Positions 1 through 12,200 of a stretch of 64,000 bases of DNA are shown here, in pieces. Position 1 is the stretch's first letter, and every line of letters begins with the position of its first letter. The stretch comes from Paragorgia papillata (taxonomy: Eukaryota; Cnidaria; Anthozoa; Scleralcyonacea; Coralliidae), in assembly GCA_035771165.1 (NCBI GenBank), contig JAWNZC010000321.1:2951501-3015500 (forward strand). The letters are read 5' to 3'. The notes beneath the pieces were generated by a model. The model was given only the letters and a program-made list of their open reading frames with translations. It was not told where the DNA came from and ran no database searches. Both the position numbers and the translations under genes were made by a program.

Positions 1-49
1 TATTAAAACACAATTATTATGAATTATTTAGTTGTCAGGTGAGGTTATA

Positions 50-352
50 ACGCCTATAAATGACTGTATATACATACATACATACAGGTCGACCGTAGTC
101 GGAGGAGCCGAAGGCCCCTCTTTCGTTTTAGCTGCTACCCTAAGGCAGGGGTGGGCGCCACTCCTATCCCAGATGCATGGTGTTGATTTTGCGGTGGGAG
201 GAAAACCGGAGAACCCGGTGAAAAAACCCTCGGAGCACAGGAGAGACCAACTAAACTCTATACTCACATGGTCCAAGCTATACATCCAAGTACTAACCCC
301 ATCCAGCCGGGCTTAACTATTGGTGAGAGGCAGCGCCCCTAACAGTACACTT
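50..352 (-). mobile_element. 5S rRNA-derived SINE (SINE3 type), minus strand
   Basis: Read on the minus strand, the head (352 to about 270) carries the 3' half of a 5S rRNA gene: TTAAGCCCGG followed by GGGTTAGTACTTGGATG, which are box A and box C of the pol III internal promoter. An unrelated body follows, with TCTCTCCTGTGCT and GGTTTTCCTCC blocks that recur at 9.2 kb and 19.95 kb. The 5S head is truncated after the box C start compared with the other two copies. The left end is only approximate. Confidence 0.75.
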
Positions 353-508
353 GAGGCTGAATTGATGATCACTAATCCTGGATTAAACGGTTATATCTCA
401 GTTGTTTTCTCTGAAAGTTCTGTCTGGTTGACTTTCACTTCAAAGTCCAAAAAATAAAACATTCATTAATTCATTCATTCAAGGTCTACAACAAACTCTA
501 AATTTCTT

Positions 509-952
509 AAAATGCCTATGAAACGAAAATTAAGTCTGTCTTATTTGAAAGAACACTTAAAATGATAGAGTAACATCTTTTGAAGTTTTTCGTTTCCTTG
601 CTTCGTAATTAAACATTTTAACGTCACATGTGCATAATGATTGTTGAAAAAAGTTATATATCTTTGCTATTATCAAACCAAAATAATTCGAGGGAAGCAT
701 GTGCGTGTGTTTCGCCCAGAACACCAAACATGTAGATTTTCAAGCTGATTACTGATTTGACAATAGCAAAGGTATATAACGTTTTCGGATAACTCATGCA
801 CGTGACGTCGCAACATGCGACATTTACATCAAACAAACTGAAATATCTCAAGAACGAAGCAAGGCAACGAAAAACTGCAAAATATGTTACTCTATCATTT
901 TAAGTGTTCTTTCAAATAAGACAAACTTAATTTTCGTTTCACAGGCACTTTA
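509..952. mobile_element. Palindromic MITE with about 100-bp terminal inverted repeats
   Basis: The left arm (about 509-618) and the reverse complement of the right arm (about 843-952) match almost base for base, beginning with TGAAACGAAAATTAAG. The inner parts also pair (GTTATATATCTTTGC near 651 with its complement near 765-780). There is no coding potential. This fits a non-autonomous foldback element. Related termini may occur near 11,727 and 31,765, where GAAACGAAATTT is seen, but those are not demonstrated copies. Confidence 0.75.
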
Positions 953-1158
953 AACAGATGATTAGAATTTTATTCAAACGCTTTCCACTAATCCAGTTTT
1001 TTCACTAATCGTTTTTTGAAAAATTCAGCCCAGCATCATAATTATGTGACGTCATAGTATATGGTTGAAGCAATCGTCACTGGGTTAAATTGAAAATAGC
1101 CTGAAGAATGGACGACGTTTCACATTTTGTCTTTAGCCTTTGGCTTTGGGATTAAGGA

Positions 1159-1446
1159 ATGGATAAAGAAAGGAAAGCTCGTGAACATGGAAAAATATGT
1201 CGATTCTTGTCGAGCTGTTGCTGTGGTCGTGCTAATGAAAGTTTGAGTTCTCCTGCGCCGAGCCAACCAGTTGACTTTGAGGACCTTGTGTCCGTAACTA
1301 TTCAAGAATCTAATTCAGATGATATGTGCGATACTGCTTTAAACGAAATACGACAGAATATCATCAAAGAGAAAGTAGAAGAGACTAAGGAACAACATAT
1401 AGCAACTAATAGCGATGTTTCAGAGAACATCAGTAAAAACAAATGA
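1159..1446 (+). CDS. Hypothetical 95-residue protein
   Basis: An ATG-initiated ORF of 95 codons; the codon two places upstream of the ATG is TAA, so the frame does not extend further 5'. The product is polar, with a Cys cluster (SSCCCGR, residues about 18-24) near the N-terminus, an acidic middle, and a Lys/Glu-rich tail predicted to be unstructured or coiled. An ATTATAATAAAG stretch with a consensus AATAAA lies about 105 bases after the stop (near 1552). I do not recognise the family. It could be a single-exon gene, a terminal exon entered by splicing near the ATG, or chance. The Cys cluster could be a palmitoylation or metal site, but that is speculation. Confidence 0.35.
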   Translation: MDKERKAREHGKICRFLSSCCCGRANESLSSPAPSQPVDFEDLVSVTIQESNSDDMCDTALNEIRQNIIKEKVEETKEQHIATNSDVSENISKNK

Positions 1447-2944
1447 ATTGAGCTGCTATTTTCATGGGCAACTGATAGAACACGTGTATGGACGAGATAA
1501 GGATGTTAAGTGTCAATTTCGTGAACGTTCAAAGAATCTCAAAGCGGACTATAATAAAGTGTCAATTATTTGATATATTTGGGAAATGGAGTGAAACAGG
1601 ATGTAGTAAACTTCAATAGTTCACCAGTAAAGTGCTTATCTCTCTTAACATGCATGCAAACTGGTAACTGAATGAGATACTTATACTATATGGATGTTTT
1701 TCAACAGTTACGAAAGGCAGTTGTGTGGCGTTAAATCGTTAATCTGCAGAAAGTTCTGCATGCACATCGCAAGAAACAAAGCTAAACACAGAAAGCTAGC
1801 GATATTAAATTTGAAAAATAAAATTCCAGGCCTGGAAAGTCTTTGAAACTGATCAATATTATAGAGGTCTTTGAAACTTCTGGGATTTTCCTTTAGTTGT
1901 TTCGCCGTTTAACCTGCCGTAAAATAACTTATTTCAAACAGACTGACAGAGTATACGTTGCTTGCTGGTCAGTTTATTAACTTAGTAGGTAAGTTTACGT
2001 TGAGAGTTAATGATAATTTTCAGCATAAAACAAACTTCAGTCTTTGCATAACTCGGCCCTTGAATTTATTTTAGAAAGCCCTTGAAAGTCCTGGAAAAGT
2101 CCTGGAAAAAACATTTCATGTTTTTGAAGGGTGGGAACATATACGAGCCATATGTTTATACATGTATTTAATACGACTTTCCTGCAATATTGCATGGTTT
2201 GTGCGAAAAGACCAAGGGCAAGAGCATTTTGCAGGATAAGAAGACCGACCAAGCAAGGTTAATAAGGTTTTTATTATATGGCCCAAGTTTTTTAGTTCTA
2301 TTAATCTATTTGAATGTCGAGAGTACAAGCAGCAAAGCCCGAAGTAACCGACTATCAACGAAAGGCTGCAAACAATCAAAACACTAATTTTCAGTCACCG
2401 AAAAACACTGTCGTATTTAATTTTTCTCAGCAGGAAATCATTTTCACGATATTTGAACACCATTTTAGCATGACTTGTTTACTTTTCTGATCTTGTTTTT
2501 CAATTTTTGCAGTGGCTGGTCTTTACCGGTTTGTAAAGACCGCTCGGGAACCATGTTCCTTCGTCGCTCGCGGTCTGTACTGAAAGACCGCGTCAACGCG
2601 GGCAGGATAATTTGGCCGTAAAGACCTCTCGCTCGGTCAATAAGTTTTTAAACATTTATCACTTGCATATAGCATGTACTCTGATTGGCATGTAGTATTA
2701 TAACGTCATACAGTACATCGAATTCAATCTTCGTTCAAAAATATCGATCTGAGCGCGGGTCACGAAAATACCTTTGGTGTGCTTTTCTCCCTAATTAGTA
2801 ATTTGGAAACTGTTTTAGATTCCTTACAGAAAAATTATACTGAATTAAAAACTTCCAGCCCGTTATATGTTGGGGAAGAAGTGGGGCTTTCTGCATGACC
2901 TTAACAATAAGCAAATTTCCATTAGCTGGAATATAGTCTAGAAT
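1447..2944. other. Non-coding stretch, no gene seen
   Basis: No supported gene. It contains short Tgg/ttgaaagtcctgg-like reiterations (about 1,830-1,880 and 2,060-2,110) and a patch at 2,516-2,640 with repeated GTAAAGACC in both orientations next to GCTCGCGGTC, which looks like a decayed transposon end. Confidence 0.5.
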
Positions 2945-3240
2945 AACACCGCTACCAAACGTTTTGCGCATGCGCAACGTCCAGCTCGTCCTCAGAAAAA
3001 GAGTGGGAAAACACTGAAATATTTGGACTGGTCCGAGAGTCTGACACAAAAGTTAAAATTATAAGCATACTACCGAAAAGATAAGGTAGATAATTTGTGC
3101 ATGGCTTCTTTGTCAATATTGTAACATATTCTGAAATTACACCTTCATTATTTTCTTTACCCTTTTTTTAAAGCACAAATGAATAGTCGAGTCTTACTTA
3201 GTCTTCGCTGTCTGGTTGTTGTCGCCACGGCTTCTCTTGA
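2945..3240 (-). mobile_element. Truncated copy of the MITE family at 34.9 kb
   Basis: The block from AACACCGCTACCAAACG (2,946) to GTTGTCGCCACGGC (about 3,230) matches, in inverted orientation, the element at 34,902-35,204, including the terminal AACGTTTTGCGCATGCGC. It also shares the inner AAAATTATAAGCATAC and CAATATTGTAACATATTC blocks. The second terminus is missing here, so this copy is truncated. Confidence 0.65.
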
Positions 3241-4139
3241 TATTTATTCTAGCGATTTCACAAAAGTACAGTATATTTCAGAAAGTACAGTATTTTAGTG
3301 CTAAAAATTAAGCTGTTATTATATTAGGTTATATCGCATGTTCATGCACAATACGTAACCAAATGATATGATCAAGGTATGTTTTGAGAGCTTGGCTGAA
3401 TTTCAGTGTAATGTATCCCAAATTTTCAGTCATGAAAGCCAACTACTGTATTTGTTGATTCTAAATTTGGTGAGAATTTAGTTCAAATCTCCTTGTTTAT
3501 AAAGAGATAACGAAGATATGCATGCTTCTGCTCCAGGAAAATCCAAATATAAATATACTGTTAACTTAAAATTTTCCTATGCATGTCATATTTTCAATCT
3601 TGAATTTTAAGCATACAAAATAAGTGTTACTGTACATGTTGGAAGAGGAAAAAAGATGTTGCCGTGAACCACCTGCAGTTATTGGAATAAAACACAAGAG
3701 TTGAGACACACATTATGCTTGTAAAACTCAATGGGAGTTGGTAGCTTAGAATGCTCCCAGCAATTAAAACTACAAATTTTGCGTAAAGTACTGAACTAGT
3801 TACTTATATCTATAGGAGTATCTTTTCTGAGGTGTCTTCATTTTTTGTGATATATTTAATTACCTTAATAATAATTAATAATAGTGTCTAAAAACGTGAA
3901 AGTGAGCTTGTTAAATTATAAAACTTTACCACACGTGGTTCGGGGTTCCACTTTTGTTTATACCCAACTCATATCTGTGCCTCCCTTCTCAGACATGGGC
4001 CTAATCATAATCCTGGCACCGCCCCTGCCATGCTGTATTAACTCATTCCTGTCCGAGGGCTTCCCCAGAGGTGAATAAAATCGTATGGCGTTAGCCAGAA
4101 TAAAATACTAATAAAGACCAATTTGGACAGGAAAGAGTT
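3241..4139. other. Non-coding stretch, no gene seen
   Basis: AT-rich sequence with no supported gene. A short motif at about 4,070-4,105 (AATAAAATCG..TGGCGTTAGCCAGA) recurs at about 43,850-43,880, which suggests a dispersed repeat. Confidence 0.5.
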
Positions 4140-4143
4140 AAAC

Positions 4144-4188
4144 TTTATTAAAACTTTATATTACTGGATTGGCGAAAACTAATTTATT
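4144..4188 (-). terminator. Polyadenylation signals of TXNDC9
   Basis: On the minus strand, two AATAAA hexamers (plus-strand TTTATT at 4,183-4,188 and 4,144-4,149) follow the TXNDC9 stop codon by about 60 and 100 bases, the usual range for a short 3' UTR. Confidence 0.6.
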
Positions 4189-4246
4189 GAAGACTGATAT
4201 CATATTAAATTATACACATAACTTAAAGTGTTTAATAGTCATGGAT

Positions 4247-4921
4247 TTAGTCTGAGTCTTCGTCTGAATCTTCAACACCACGTATAATCTTTTTTTGTTG
4301 ATGAAATAACATTTTCGATGAACTTTTCTTAGACTTAGCATTGGGAGGTTGACTCAGGTCACCATTATAATCAATAACTCGAGACTGAGCAATTCTCCAC
4401 TCCAACATTTCACACGGAAAATCATCGCTTCCCCCTAGATCATCGAAACCAACGACAAAATCAACAGTTTTTGCATCTTTAATGAGAGCAATGGTTGGCA
4501 AAACCACGATACGAAGGCGCTTGGCTAAAAATGGAGCTTTTTCGGCGTCAATTCTTATAAACTTTGCTTCAATGTGTTTGGCAGCAATGGAGTGGAGATG
4601 TTTGTCAACAATCTTACATCTCCATGTACTCTCTCTGAAAAAATGGCAGATTACCTTATCGCTTTCTTTACAGATAGAAAAGAAGTCCTTTTCATCAGCA
4701 ACAGTACTGTATTCTCCATGCCCTTTCATTCGCCATTCTTGTTTTAGCTCTTGCTGTTTTTTCAGTTGCTGTAAACGCTTTTCTCGAAGTGTTTCAAGGT
4801 CGTCTTCTTTCATGTGTTCAAGACGATTTAGTTCTGTGTCCAGTTGTTCTTCAACAATATTTGCGGCTTCTAAAACTTTTTGTTGTATCATCGACTCCAT
4901 GACGTTGCTTTGGGCAGCCAT
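4247..4921 (-). CDS. TXNDC9: Thioredoxin domain-containing protein 9 (TXNDC9/PhLP3-like), intronless
   Basis: A 224-residue protein, close to the roughly 226 residues of vertebrate TXNDC9. The family are cytosolic phosducin-like proteins that bind the CCT/TRiC chaperonin and modulate actin and tubulin folding. Visible features are an N-terminal coiled coil (about residues 10-65, rich in EELxxL/KxLQQLKKQQ), the family signature KGHGEYST, then a thioredoxin fold. At the thioredoxin active-site position it has FRESTWRCKIVDKHL, with a single Cys rather than CxxC, as in the family. It also has VEKAPFL-type EKAPFLAKRLRI, the cis-Pro LPTIAL, VVGFDDLGGSDDF and an acidic DSDEDSD tail. I chose the ATG at 4,921 (MAAQSNVMES) because codons further upstream lack an ATG. 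The gene has no intron and its frame is intact. A retrocopy is possible, but there is no poly(A) tract or other sign of one. It is divergent from the CRAMP1-like gene. Confidence 0.93.
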   Translation of the reverse strand: MAAQSNVMESMIQQKVLEAANIVEEQLDTELNRLEHMKEDDLETLREKRLQQLKKQQELKQEWRMKGHGEYSTVADEKDFFSICKESDKVICHFFRESTWRCKIVDKHLHSIAAKHIEAKFIRIDAEKAPFLAKRLRIVVLPTIALIKDAKTVDFVVGFDDLGGSDDFPCEMLEWRIAQSRVIDYNGDLSQPPNAKSKKSSSKMLFHQQKKIIRGVEDSDEDSD

Positions 4922-6191
4922 GATTAAAATCTTCAAAGAGCCCAACCTCTGGAGCCCAATATATATCCCTTGGCAACAAAAAAGCTATGGGTGGGGAGGG
5001 AAGATCCTCAAAAATTGCATCTTTGCCGCATTAGAAAACGATCTAATTTATTTCTATTTTATTTTATTTTGAACAAATTATTATTTTGAATTTTCAGAGT
5101 TAACTTTTACATTTAAAAACCATTTGTTACTGCTTAAGAGCTTAAGACATAACAGAAGTATTACTTTGGGGGAGAGGGGTAATATGCGTTAGGGGAAGGA
5201 AAAGGAAGTAAAGGTGAAATAGAATCCAGGCCTTCCGCTCTTGAACTTTGTTTTTACCCGCGTACGCGAAAGAAATATTCGCGGGAAACCCAAAATTTTG
5301 TCCTTGGAGTACGTTCAGTTATAAATATGTTGGGAGTTGTGATTTATTTATAATCAAGTTGAGATATCCTTGGATTTTATTACGTTTTAAATGAATGCAG
5401 AGTGGCATGGATATATGCCTGAAGCATGTCAACGATGGACCACAATAGTACTAGTGTTCAATGGTTTGATGTTGCCTGTGACATGTAGATACAGATAATT
5501 TTCTACAAAGAAAGGAACATCACGTACGTATTTTTTTCAATAATTTTACCAACTATTTACTAAATATAATATACGTTTTAATAACATAAGTGATGTTGCT
5601 CAATTGGTATAGAAAAAATCAAATTCTTGGTTGCATTTAATACTGATTCAGAAATAGAATTTTGGAGTTTGGACATGCAGCGAATCACAGGTCCTGGGCC
5701 ATACATAGATTTTTTTTGGATTTTTTTCTTGTGCATTCTTGCAAACTTCTGTCTCTGCATAGTGTTTGGTAGTGACTGGTGTTCTAAATATTAACCTTAC
5801 TTCAAAAGTCGTGTGCAAACTGAGATTTTATTTCTAAAATTTATCCACTGAATCAATCATCTGACTCTGGACAGTCTCCCTTTCAATATGATTGTAAAAC
5901 AAAATTCTCTATATTAAATACTCCTAGTTTGTTTTATTATTGCTTCATTCGTATAAGGTTATATAACTATGCATAACGTCTTCGTGATGAAAGTATTCAA
6001 AGCTGAAGTCCCAGAAGTGTGATATGGGGCCAAAGCAAGATCATCGATTATTCTTCTCTTGCTATTTCCTTTTGCCACGCTTGCGTCCAACACGCAGTTA
6101 CATATTATCTACCTGTCTCTCCCTACTATCATGGTTTCGCTTCTGTTGAAGCTTTGGGGATCCTACATTTCCTTCTTTAGCGAACAAACTA
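4922..6191. promoter_or_regulatory. Intergenic region between divergent TXNDC9 and CRAMP1-like genes
   Basis: About 1.27 kb separates the two divergent start codons, and no gene is seen in it. A TATATATAT stretch (4,959-4,967) lies about 40 bases upstream of the TXNDC9 ATG and could serve as its TATA region. At 5,270-5,290 a GC-rich island in otherwise AT-rich DNA carries GCGGGAAA (5,281-5,288), the complement of TTTCCCGC. That is a canonical E2F-type half-site, within ATTCGCGGGAAAC. Regulatory function is inference from motif only. Confidence 0.35.
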
Positions 6192-6229
6192 ATGAACACT
6201 CGGTCATCAACAGCTTCTCGTAAACGTCA
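6192..6229 (+). CDS. CRAMP1: CRAMP1-like exon 1 (coding part)
   Basis: The ATG at 6,192 begins MNTRSSTASRKR and runs into a consensus donor (CA|GTAAGT) at 6,230, leaving phase 2. The leftover CA joins the C at 6,554 to make His, and the frame then continues through exon 2. The start is supported by this phase match and by the absence of another in-frame start upstream in the same short exon. The 5' UTR boundary is not visible. Confidence 0.6.
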
Positions 6230-9200
6230 GTAAGTATTGAAGCTTTTATAGAAGCCGTTTATATTTAATAGATTACAAGCTTTCTGGCATTTTATATTCC
6301 TACAACAAACTTCGCGAATCGATTCGTTGTATCCATTGTCATTTCTAAACTAAATTATAAAGCTTCAGACATACAGTGCCTTGGCGTTGTGTTATTGATC
6401 TTTGAAAAATATATTACGAGAATGAAATTAACGGAGGAAATGATTTGATATTAAAGTCAATGCTGTGAATGCTTGATCGTGCTGTCTCGAACTCTTGTCC
6501 TTCTGTTCTTTATTGATGACGCTGGTTGAATCAAGTTGTATTATTTTTTATAGCATGACTGTAGATTTCTCGTCTCGGCATGCAGAAAATACATCTTGCG
6601 TAGCTGATTATCAATCTAACGTTGATGGTGGTGTTATTGAGGAGAATTCAAGCTTAGAAAATGATTTGAAGAAGGCTCATGAAGACTTGGCTGGCGTCTA
6701 CGAAGAAGAGGCAAACAGATCAACAAACAATGAGCATGACCAGTCGTTTGAAGAAAAAGATGATTTAACTTTTAGTTGTGGAGTAACAACACGAAGTAGT
6801 TCTAGACCTGGTAAAAGATCAAGAACTATCAGTCCTCCAAGATCGATTAATTCCACTCCAGGTAAGAACATTACAATTGACTAGGGCTATGTAAGACATG
6901 GTTTATTGGAAGCGCCATCTTGAATTGAAAGGTGTGTAGGATAAAGAGAAACCGAGAGCAGAAATGGTTATGTTGATAAAATCTCTGTTTGTCTTCTTTT
7001 ATAGGATATTTTGTTTGCTGTATATACAGTGTATATACTATTTTAAAATAATATAATTTTTGAATTATAGAAAATAATTATGAAATTCTAGCTGCGTCCT
7101 GGAATTATGTGGGTTTTGAGAAATTCTGAAGTGAAATATCCTGTGGTATTTTATTTTATAATAAACAAAATTCGAAATGGTTTCCTGTGCAGGATAAAGT
7201 GATTCAAACATGTGACATGTTGTGAGAAATCTAGTGGCTCATGTTTTTGTTACGCTTTTCTCCTGTCTCACAACACCATGTATTTGGTCACAGTATCCTG
7301 CACAAAAACAATTTGGTATTTATTAAGGGTGTCCAAACTCCAGTATTTCAACTCCAGCTCCGGCTCGATGAACTTAGAGTTACGAACTCCGGCTCAACTG
7401 CGGCTCCAGCTCTGAATTTATCTACTTGCTGGGTGAGGGACAGTATTTTAAAATAGCTTTATTTGATTAATCTGATCTAGTGGCTTTCATCTTTCTGAGC
7501 TGCCAGAAACACAGCAGATATTAATATCATATGGTCATAATGATATTTTAACAAATTTGAAGGAAAATATTTCAGAAACTATTTGAAGGTTAGCTAAACC
7601 CCTTTATTAGCTAAATAAATGGAATAGCTGGAGCCATAGCTGGAGCTGAAAAAAAACCAACAACTCCGGCTTACTCGAGTAAAAACGTCGGAGCTCTGGC
7701 AAAACTCTGGCAAAAAAAGCGTGCATCCTTAGTATTTATTTTATAAAATAACAACAGGGTTAAATTGGTGAATTTTGCAATTCTCACAAACGTTATGTTG
7801 TGTATAAATGATAGAGGCTATTCACAAAATATGTGATGGTGTCTTCAGAGATTTTTGGCACACCTCCCCCCTCCCATAAGATGCTATATGACAGATGTAA
7901 TTACTCTTCTTAAAAAAGTGTGATGTTTGGCACGTCTCCTAACTCTAACCCCAAACCCTAACCCCAAAATACCTACATCTAAACCTAAGCTGTAGTGAGC
8001 TCTGTACATAAAAGTAGCTTGCTGTGTAGGCAGTGTTGAAACAATAATTGAAATATAGGCCCTTTGTCAGAGAGAAACGTACATGAGAAACTTAAGCTTG
8101 AAATTAGTGCCAGTCACTGGTCATTGACCAGTAAAATTATCCAGTTTGTCTGGTAAATATCGTTGCTTACCGGTCATGCATGACCAGCAAATATTGACCT
8201 CAAAAAAAAAATGCGATTAAAACAACTGGTGCTGAAGAAAAAGATTAACTTGTAGAAAAAACTCCAGTTTTTGCACATTGACACTCAAAGTCAAAACACT
8301 TTATATTTTTAACTGATACTGTATACGAATACGATGATTGTAAAAGTGCAATAAATGTAAAAATAAAACAATTGTCCTTGTTCTCTGAGAAAATATCTGG
8401 GTTCTACTCTATCACAGATTCCCAGGACAGAATTGGAACTTTTAATGAATGTCTTACTATTTATTATACAATGTTATCACGATCGTGACACGCAGTTAAT
8501 ATTTTTTTCATGATTATACCTGATAATTAAAAGGTGTTTGGTTCTTGTTCTTTGTTCATCTTTTTTTTTTCCAAAGCAATAACATTAATTTTCTTTTTGA
8601 GAATTGTGATGTTGTTCAATAAGTAAACTAACTTATACTGGCTACACATGTGCACGAATAGACAATAAGTGAAAAAACGTATGACTGGTAACAAATCCTC
8701 TGTGACCGGCAAATTTCATTTCTTACGTGTGACAATGGCCAGCAGATTTCCAAGATTTATTTCGAGGCCTGACAGGTAGTGTACATGTATTTTTGCATTC
8801 TTCACCATACTTCCATTGCTATAGTTGAAAGCTAGACTGGTATTTTGGTACTATACTGATTGCCTCTGATGTGTTGGGGATATAGAATGGTAAAAGAGCC
8901 ATTTTGTGTGGACATTTTGTGATATGAAGTGAACCAATTGGCTTAAGTTGGCAATAATATAGGTTTAAAGTTATTAGATTGCATGGCAAATACTTTAGGT
9001 TTGATATTTTTTATGTCAACTTTTTTCCCTTATGATGGGTATTTCTTTATGTACAGTGTATAGCATGGGTGGCATGTGCTGTTAGTGCACTGTCTCTCAC
9101 CAAAAAGTTAAGCCCGGTTAGATGGGGTTAGTACTTGGATGGGTGACTGCTTGGGAATCACCCCGTTGTCGAGCTTTGAACTTATGTGAGTAGAGTTGTA

Positions 9201-12200
9201 GTTGATCTCTCCTGTGCTTTGAGGGTTTTTCACTGGGTTCTCTGGTTTTCCTCCTTCTGTAAAATCAACACCTACATCTTAGCTGTGATCCATGGTCTGA
9301 ACTGTGTTGTATGGTGGCTGCCTGGAGTGCCTTTGATATGCCTCGACACACCCACGTTGATCTGCATCCTTTGTAATTCAGCTGCTGGCTGCGAGTAAGG
9401 ATGATTACCCCCCCCCCCCCCAGTCCTTTATCCTTTATGTAGTGTACAGTAGACTGTCTGAGGGTTTTCTCTCACAAGTAAAATCATAAATTTATCATTT
9501 AGTGAATTTAAAAACGTTGCAATGATACCTTTGTTTTTTCCCCCAAAATATATCCTAAAGCACACAGATTTTTATGTCGAGTTTGAGTATTTTGTGCAGT
9601 CTGGGTCCCATTTTTAACAGTTATATAACATAATAATATAATACAGAATTATTTTCACTTAAATGCAATGTTTCACACAATGTGATTGCATTTCAATCAA
9701 ATTTCAGCCACAACAATGCATGTTTGTGACGTACTTTGTTCATACCACAAAACCACATTACTGATAGTACAAAAAATTTATTTCAGTATTACAGTATTGG
9801 TATTTGTAAAACAGAATATCGAGTACTGTATTTTAATACTATTTAGAAATATTAATCAGTCATTCAGTTGATCAATTAATCAATAAATCAATCAATCACC
9901 CATCCTTCAATCAATCCTTCAACCCATTAATCCATCATTCAACCCATTAATCCATCATTCAACCCATTAATCCATCCTTCAACCCATTAATCAATCCTTC
10001 AACCCATTAATCAATCCTTCAACCCATTAATCAATCCTTCAACCCATTAATCAATCCTTCAACCCATTAATCCATCCTTCAACCCATTAATCCATCCTTC
10101 AACCCATTAATCAATCCTTCAACCCATTAATCAATCCTTCAACCCATTAATCCATCATTCAACCCATTAATCCATCCTTCAACCCATTAATCAATCCTTC
10201 AACCCATTAATCAATCCTTCAACCCATTAATCAATCCTTCAACCCATTAATCAATCCTTCAACCCATTAATCAATCCTTCAACCCATTAATCAATCCTTC
10301 AACCCATTAATCAATCCTTCAACCCATTAATCCATCATTCAACCCATTAATCAATCCTTCAACCCATTAATCCATCCTTCAACCCATTAATCAATCCTTC
10401 AACCCATTAATCCATCCTTCAACCCATTAATCAATCCTTCAACCCATCAATCAATCCTTCAACCCATCAATCAATCCTTCAACCCATTAATCAATCCTTC
10501 AACCCATTAATCCATCCTTCAACCCATTAATCCATCATTCAACCCATTAATCAATCCTTCAACCCATTAATCAATCCTTCAACCCATTAATCCATCATTC
10601 AACCCATTAATCCATCCTTCAACCCATTAATCAATCCTTCAACCCATTAATCAATCCTTCAACCCATTAATCCATCATTCAACCCATTAATCAATCCTTC
10701 AACTCATTAATCAATCCTTCAACCCATCAATCAATCCTTCAACCCATTAATCAATCCTTCAACCCATCAATCAATCCTTCAACCCATCAATCAATCCTTC
10801 AACCCATTAATCAATCCTTCAACCCATTAATCAATCCTTCAACCCATTAATCCATCCTTCAACCCATTAATCAATCCTTCAACCCATTAATCAATCCTTC
10901 AACCCATTAATCAATCCTTCAACCCATTAATCAATCCTTCAACCCATTAATCAATCCTTCAACCCATTAATCCATCCTTCAACCCATTAATCAATCCTTC
11001 AACCCATTAATCAATCCTTCAACCCATTAATCCATCCTTCAACCCATTAATCAATCCTTCAACCCATTAATCAGTCCTTCAACCCATTAATCAATTGATC
11101 AATCATTGATTGATCAACCCTTCAATCCATCAATCAGTCAAGTTTATTTAAACACCGTGTCCATTTATTATAAAATTTATTACTTCTGTGATGGAAGCTT
11201 TGTCTAGCAGCTTCTGTTAAAGGTCTTGGAACAAAAAAATATTATGTGATGACTGTCTTCAATCATATGCATGGATACTAGACGTCTTAGTAAATATTGT
11301 TTTCAGATAATTGGGAAAAAAGAAATTCTGATTTGTATTCACCTTTGCATGTCATCATGGGATGACGTGTTTTGGCCATTCGTTGTTATATTACTTCTTA
11401 AATACGATGTTGGCTAGCTTGGATTTTGTCAAAGAGCAAAATATTGCCAAATTTGGCTACTCAGGTTTGAAAGCCATGATATGGGCCCCTCAATACAGTC
11501 GTTTGGCACCGCCCGTCAAAACATGTTTTATGTCAACGTCAAAGTTAAATGTTTACCTTGCAAACGTATTCTTAGCCAATGACGTCTCGCCAATCCCACG
11601 GTGTTGATTTCAAAACGGTTAACTTTGGCTTAAATTTAGAACATGTTTTGATGGGCGGTGTACAGGCTTAGGTGCCAACGACTGTATTGATCAAGATTGA
11701 TGTATTTCGGCCAAATCTATAAAGTGCTTATGAAACGAAATTTTCAAGTTGGAGATAATAACATCAAAGTAATGTTTGATATCACTTCTTTTGACTGTGA
11801 AAGTTTTAGGACGAACAATTAAATGAAAGTGTGTTTATTTAGCGTTTGAAAACCGTGTTTTCCTCCTAAAAATTGAGACATCATTAAAATAGTTCGCATA
11901 GTTGCACAGCTAATGACGTCACTCGACCCAAGATCTCAAATTGTTATTCCCTTCTAAACTTTTGCCACAATAGCGTATACATAAATGAGAAAATAATGGC
12001 ATTGCATCGTTCATTTTGTAGTAAAAAATTTTGGATTTCATAAGTGAACTATTCACGAACACATTTTAGTTGTCAAAAATCGACAGTATATTCCTAATTA
12101 CTCTTAAGACGACCATGTATATTTTAAAACAAACAACTCGGTATGAATTAATTTTACATGCACACCTTTGTGAACACTTTCCCCTGAGAGTTCAATATTC

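Noticed and set aside
6192..6229. Use of the ATG at 6,555 as the protein start instead of exon 1
   Set aside because: Kept as an alternative, but the donor at 6,230 matches in phase with the acceptor at 6,554, which supports exon 1.
7938..7980. Second telomere-like patch (CTAACCCCAAACCCTAACCC)
   Set aside because: Short and degenerate; more likely simple sequence.
9066..9180. 5S rRNA gene
   Set aside because: Only the 3' half of 5S is present, with an altered 5' part and a SINE body attached, as in two other copies.
9862..11105. CRISPR-like array of regular repeats
   Set aside because: The units are directly adjacent 20-bp repeats with no spacers; this is a minisatellite in a eukaryotic intron.
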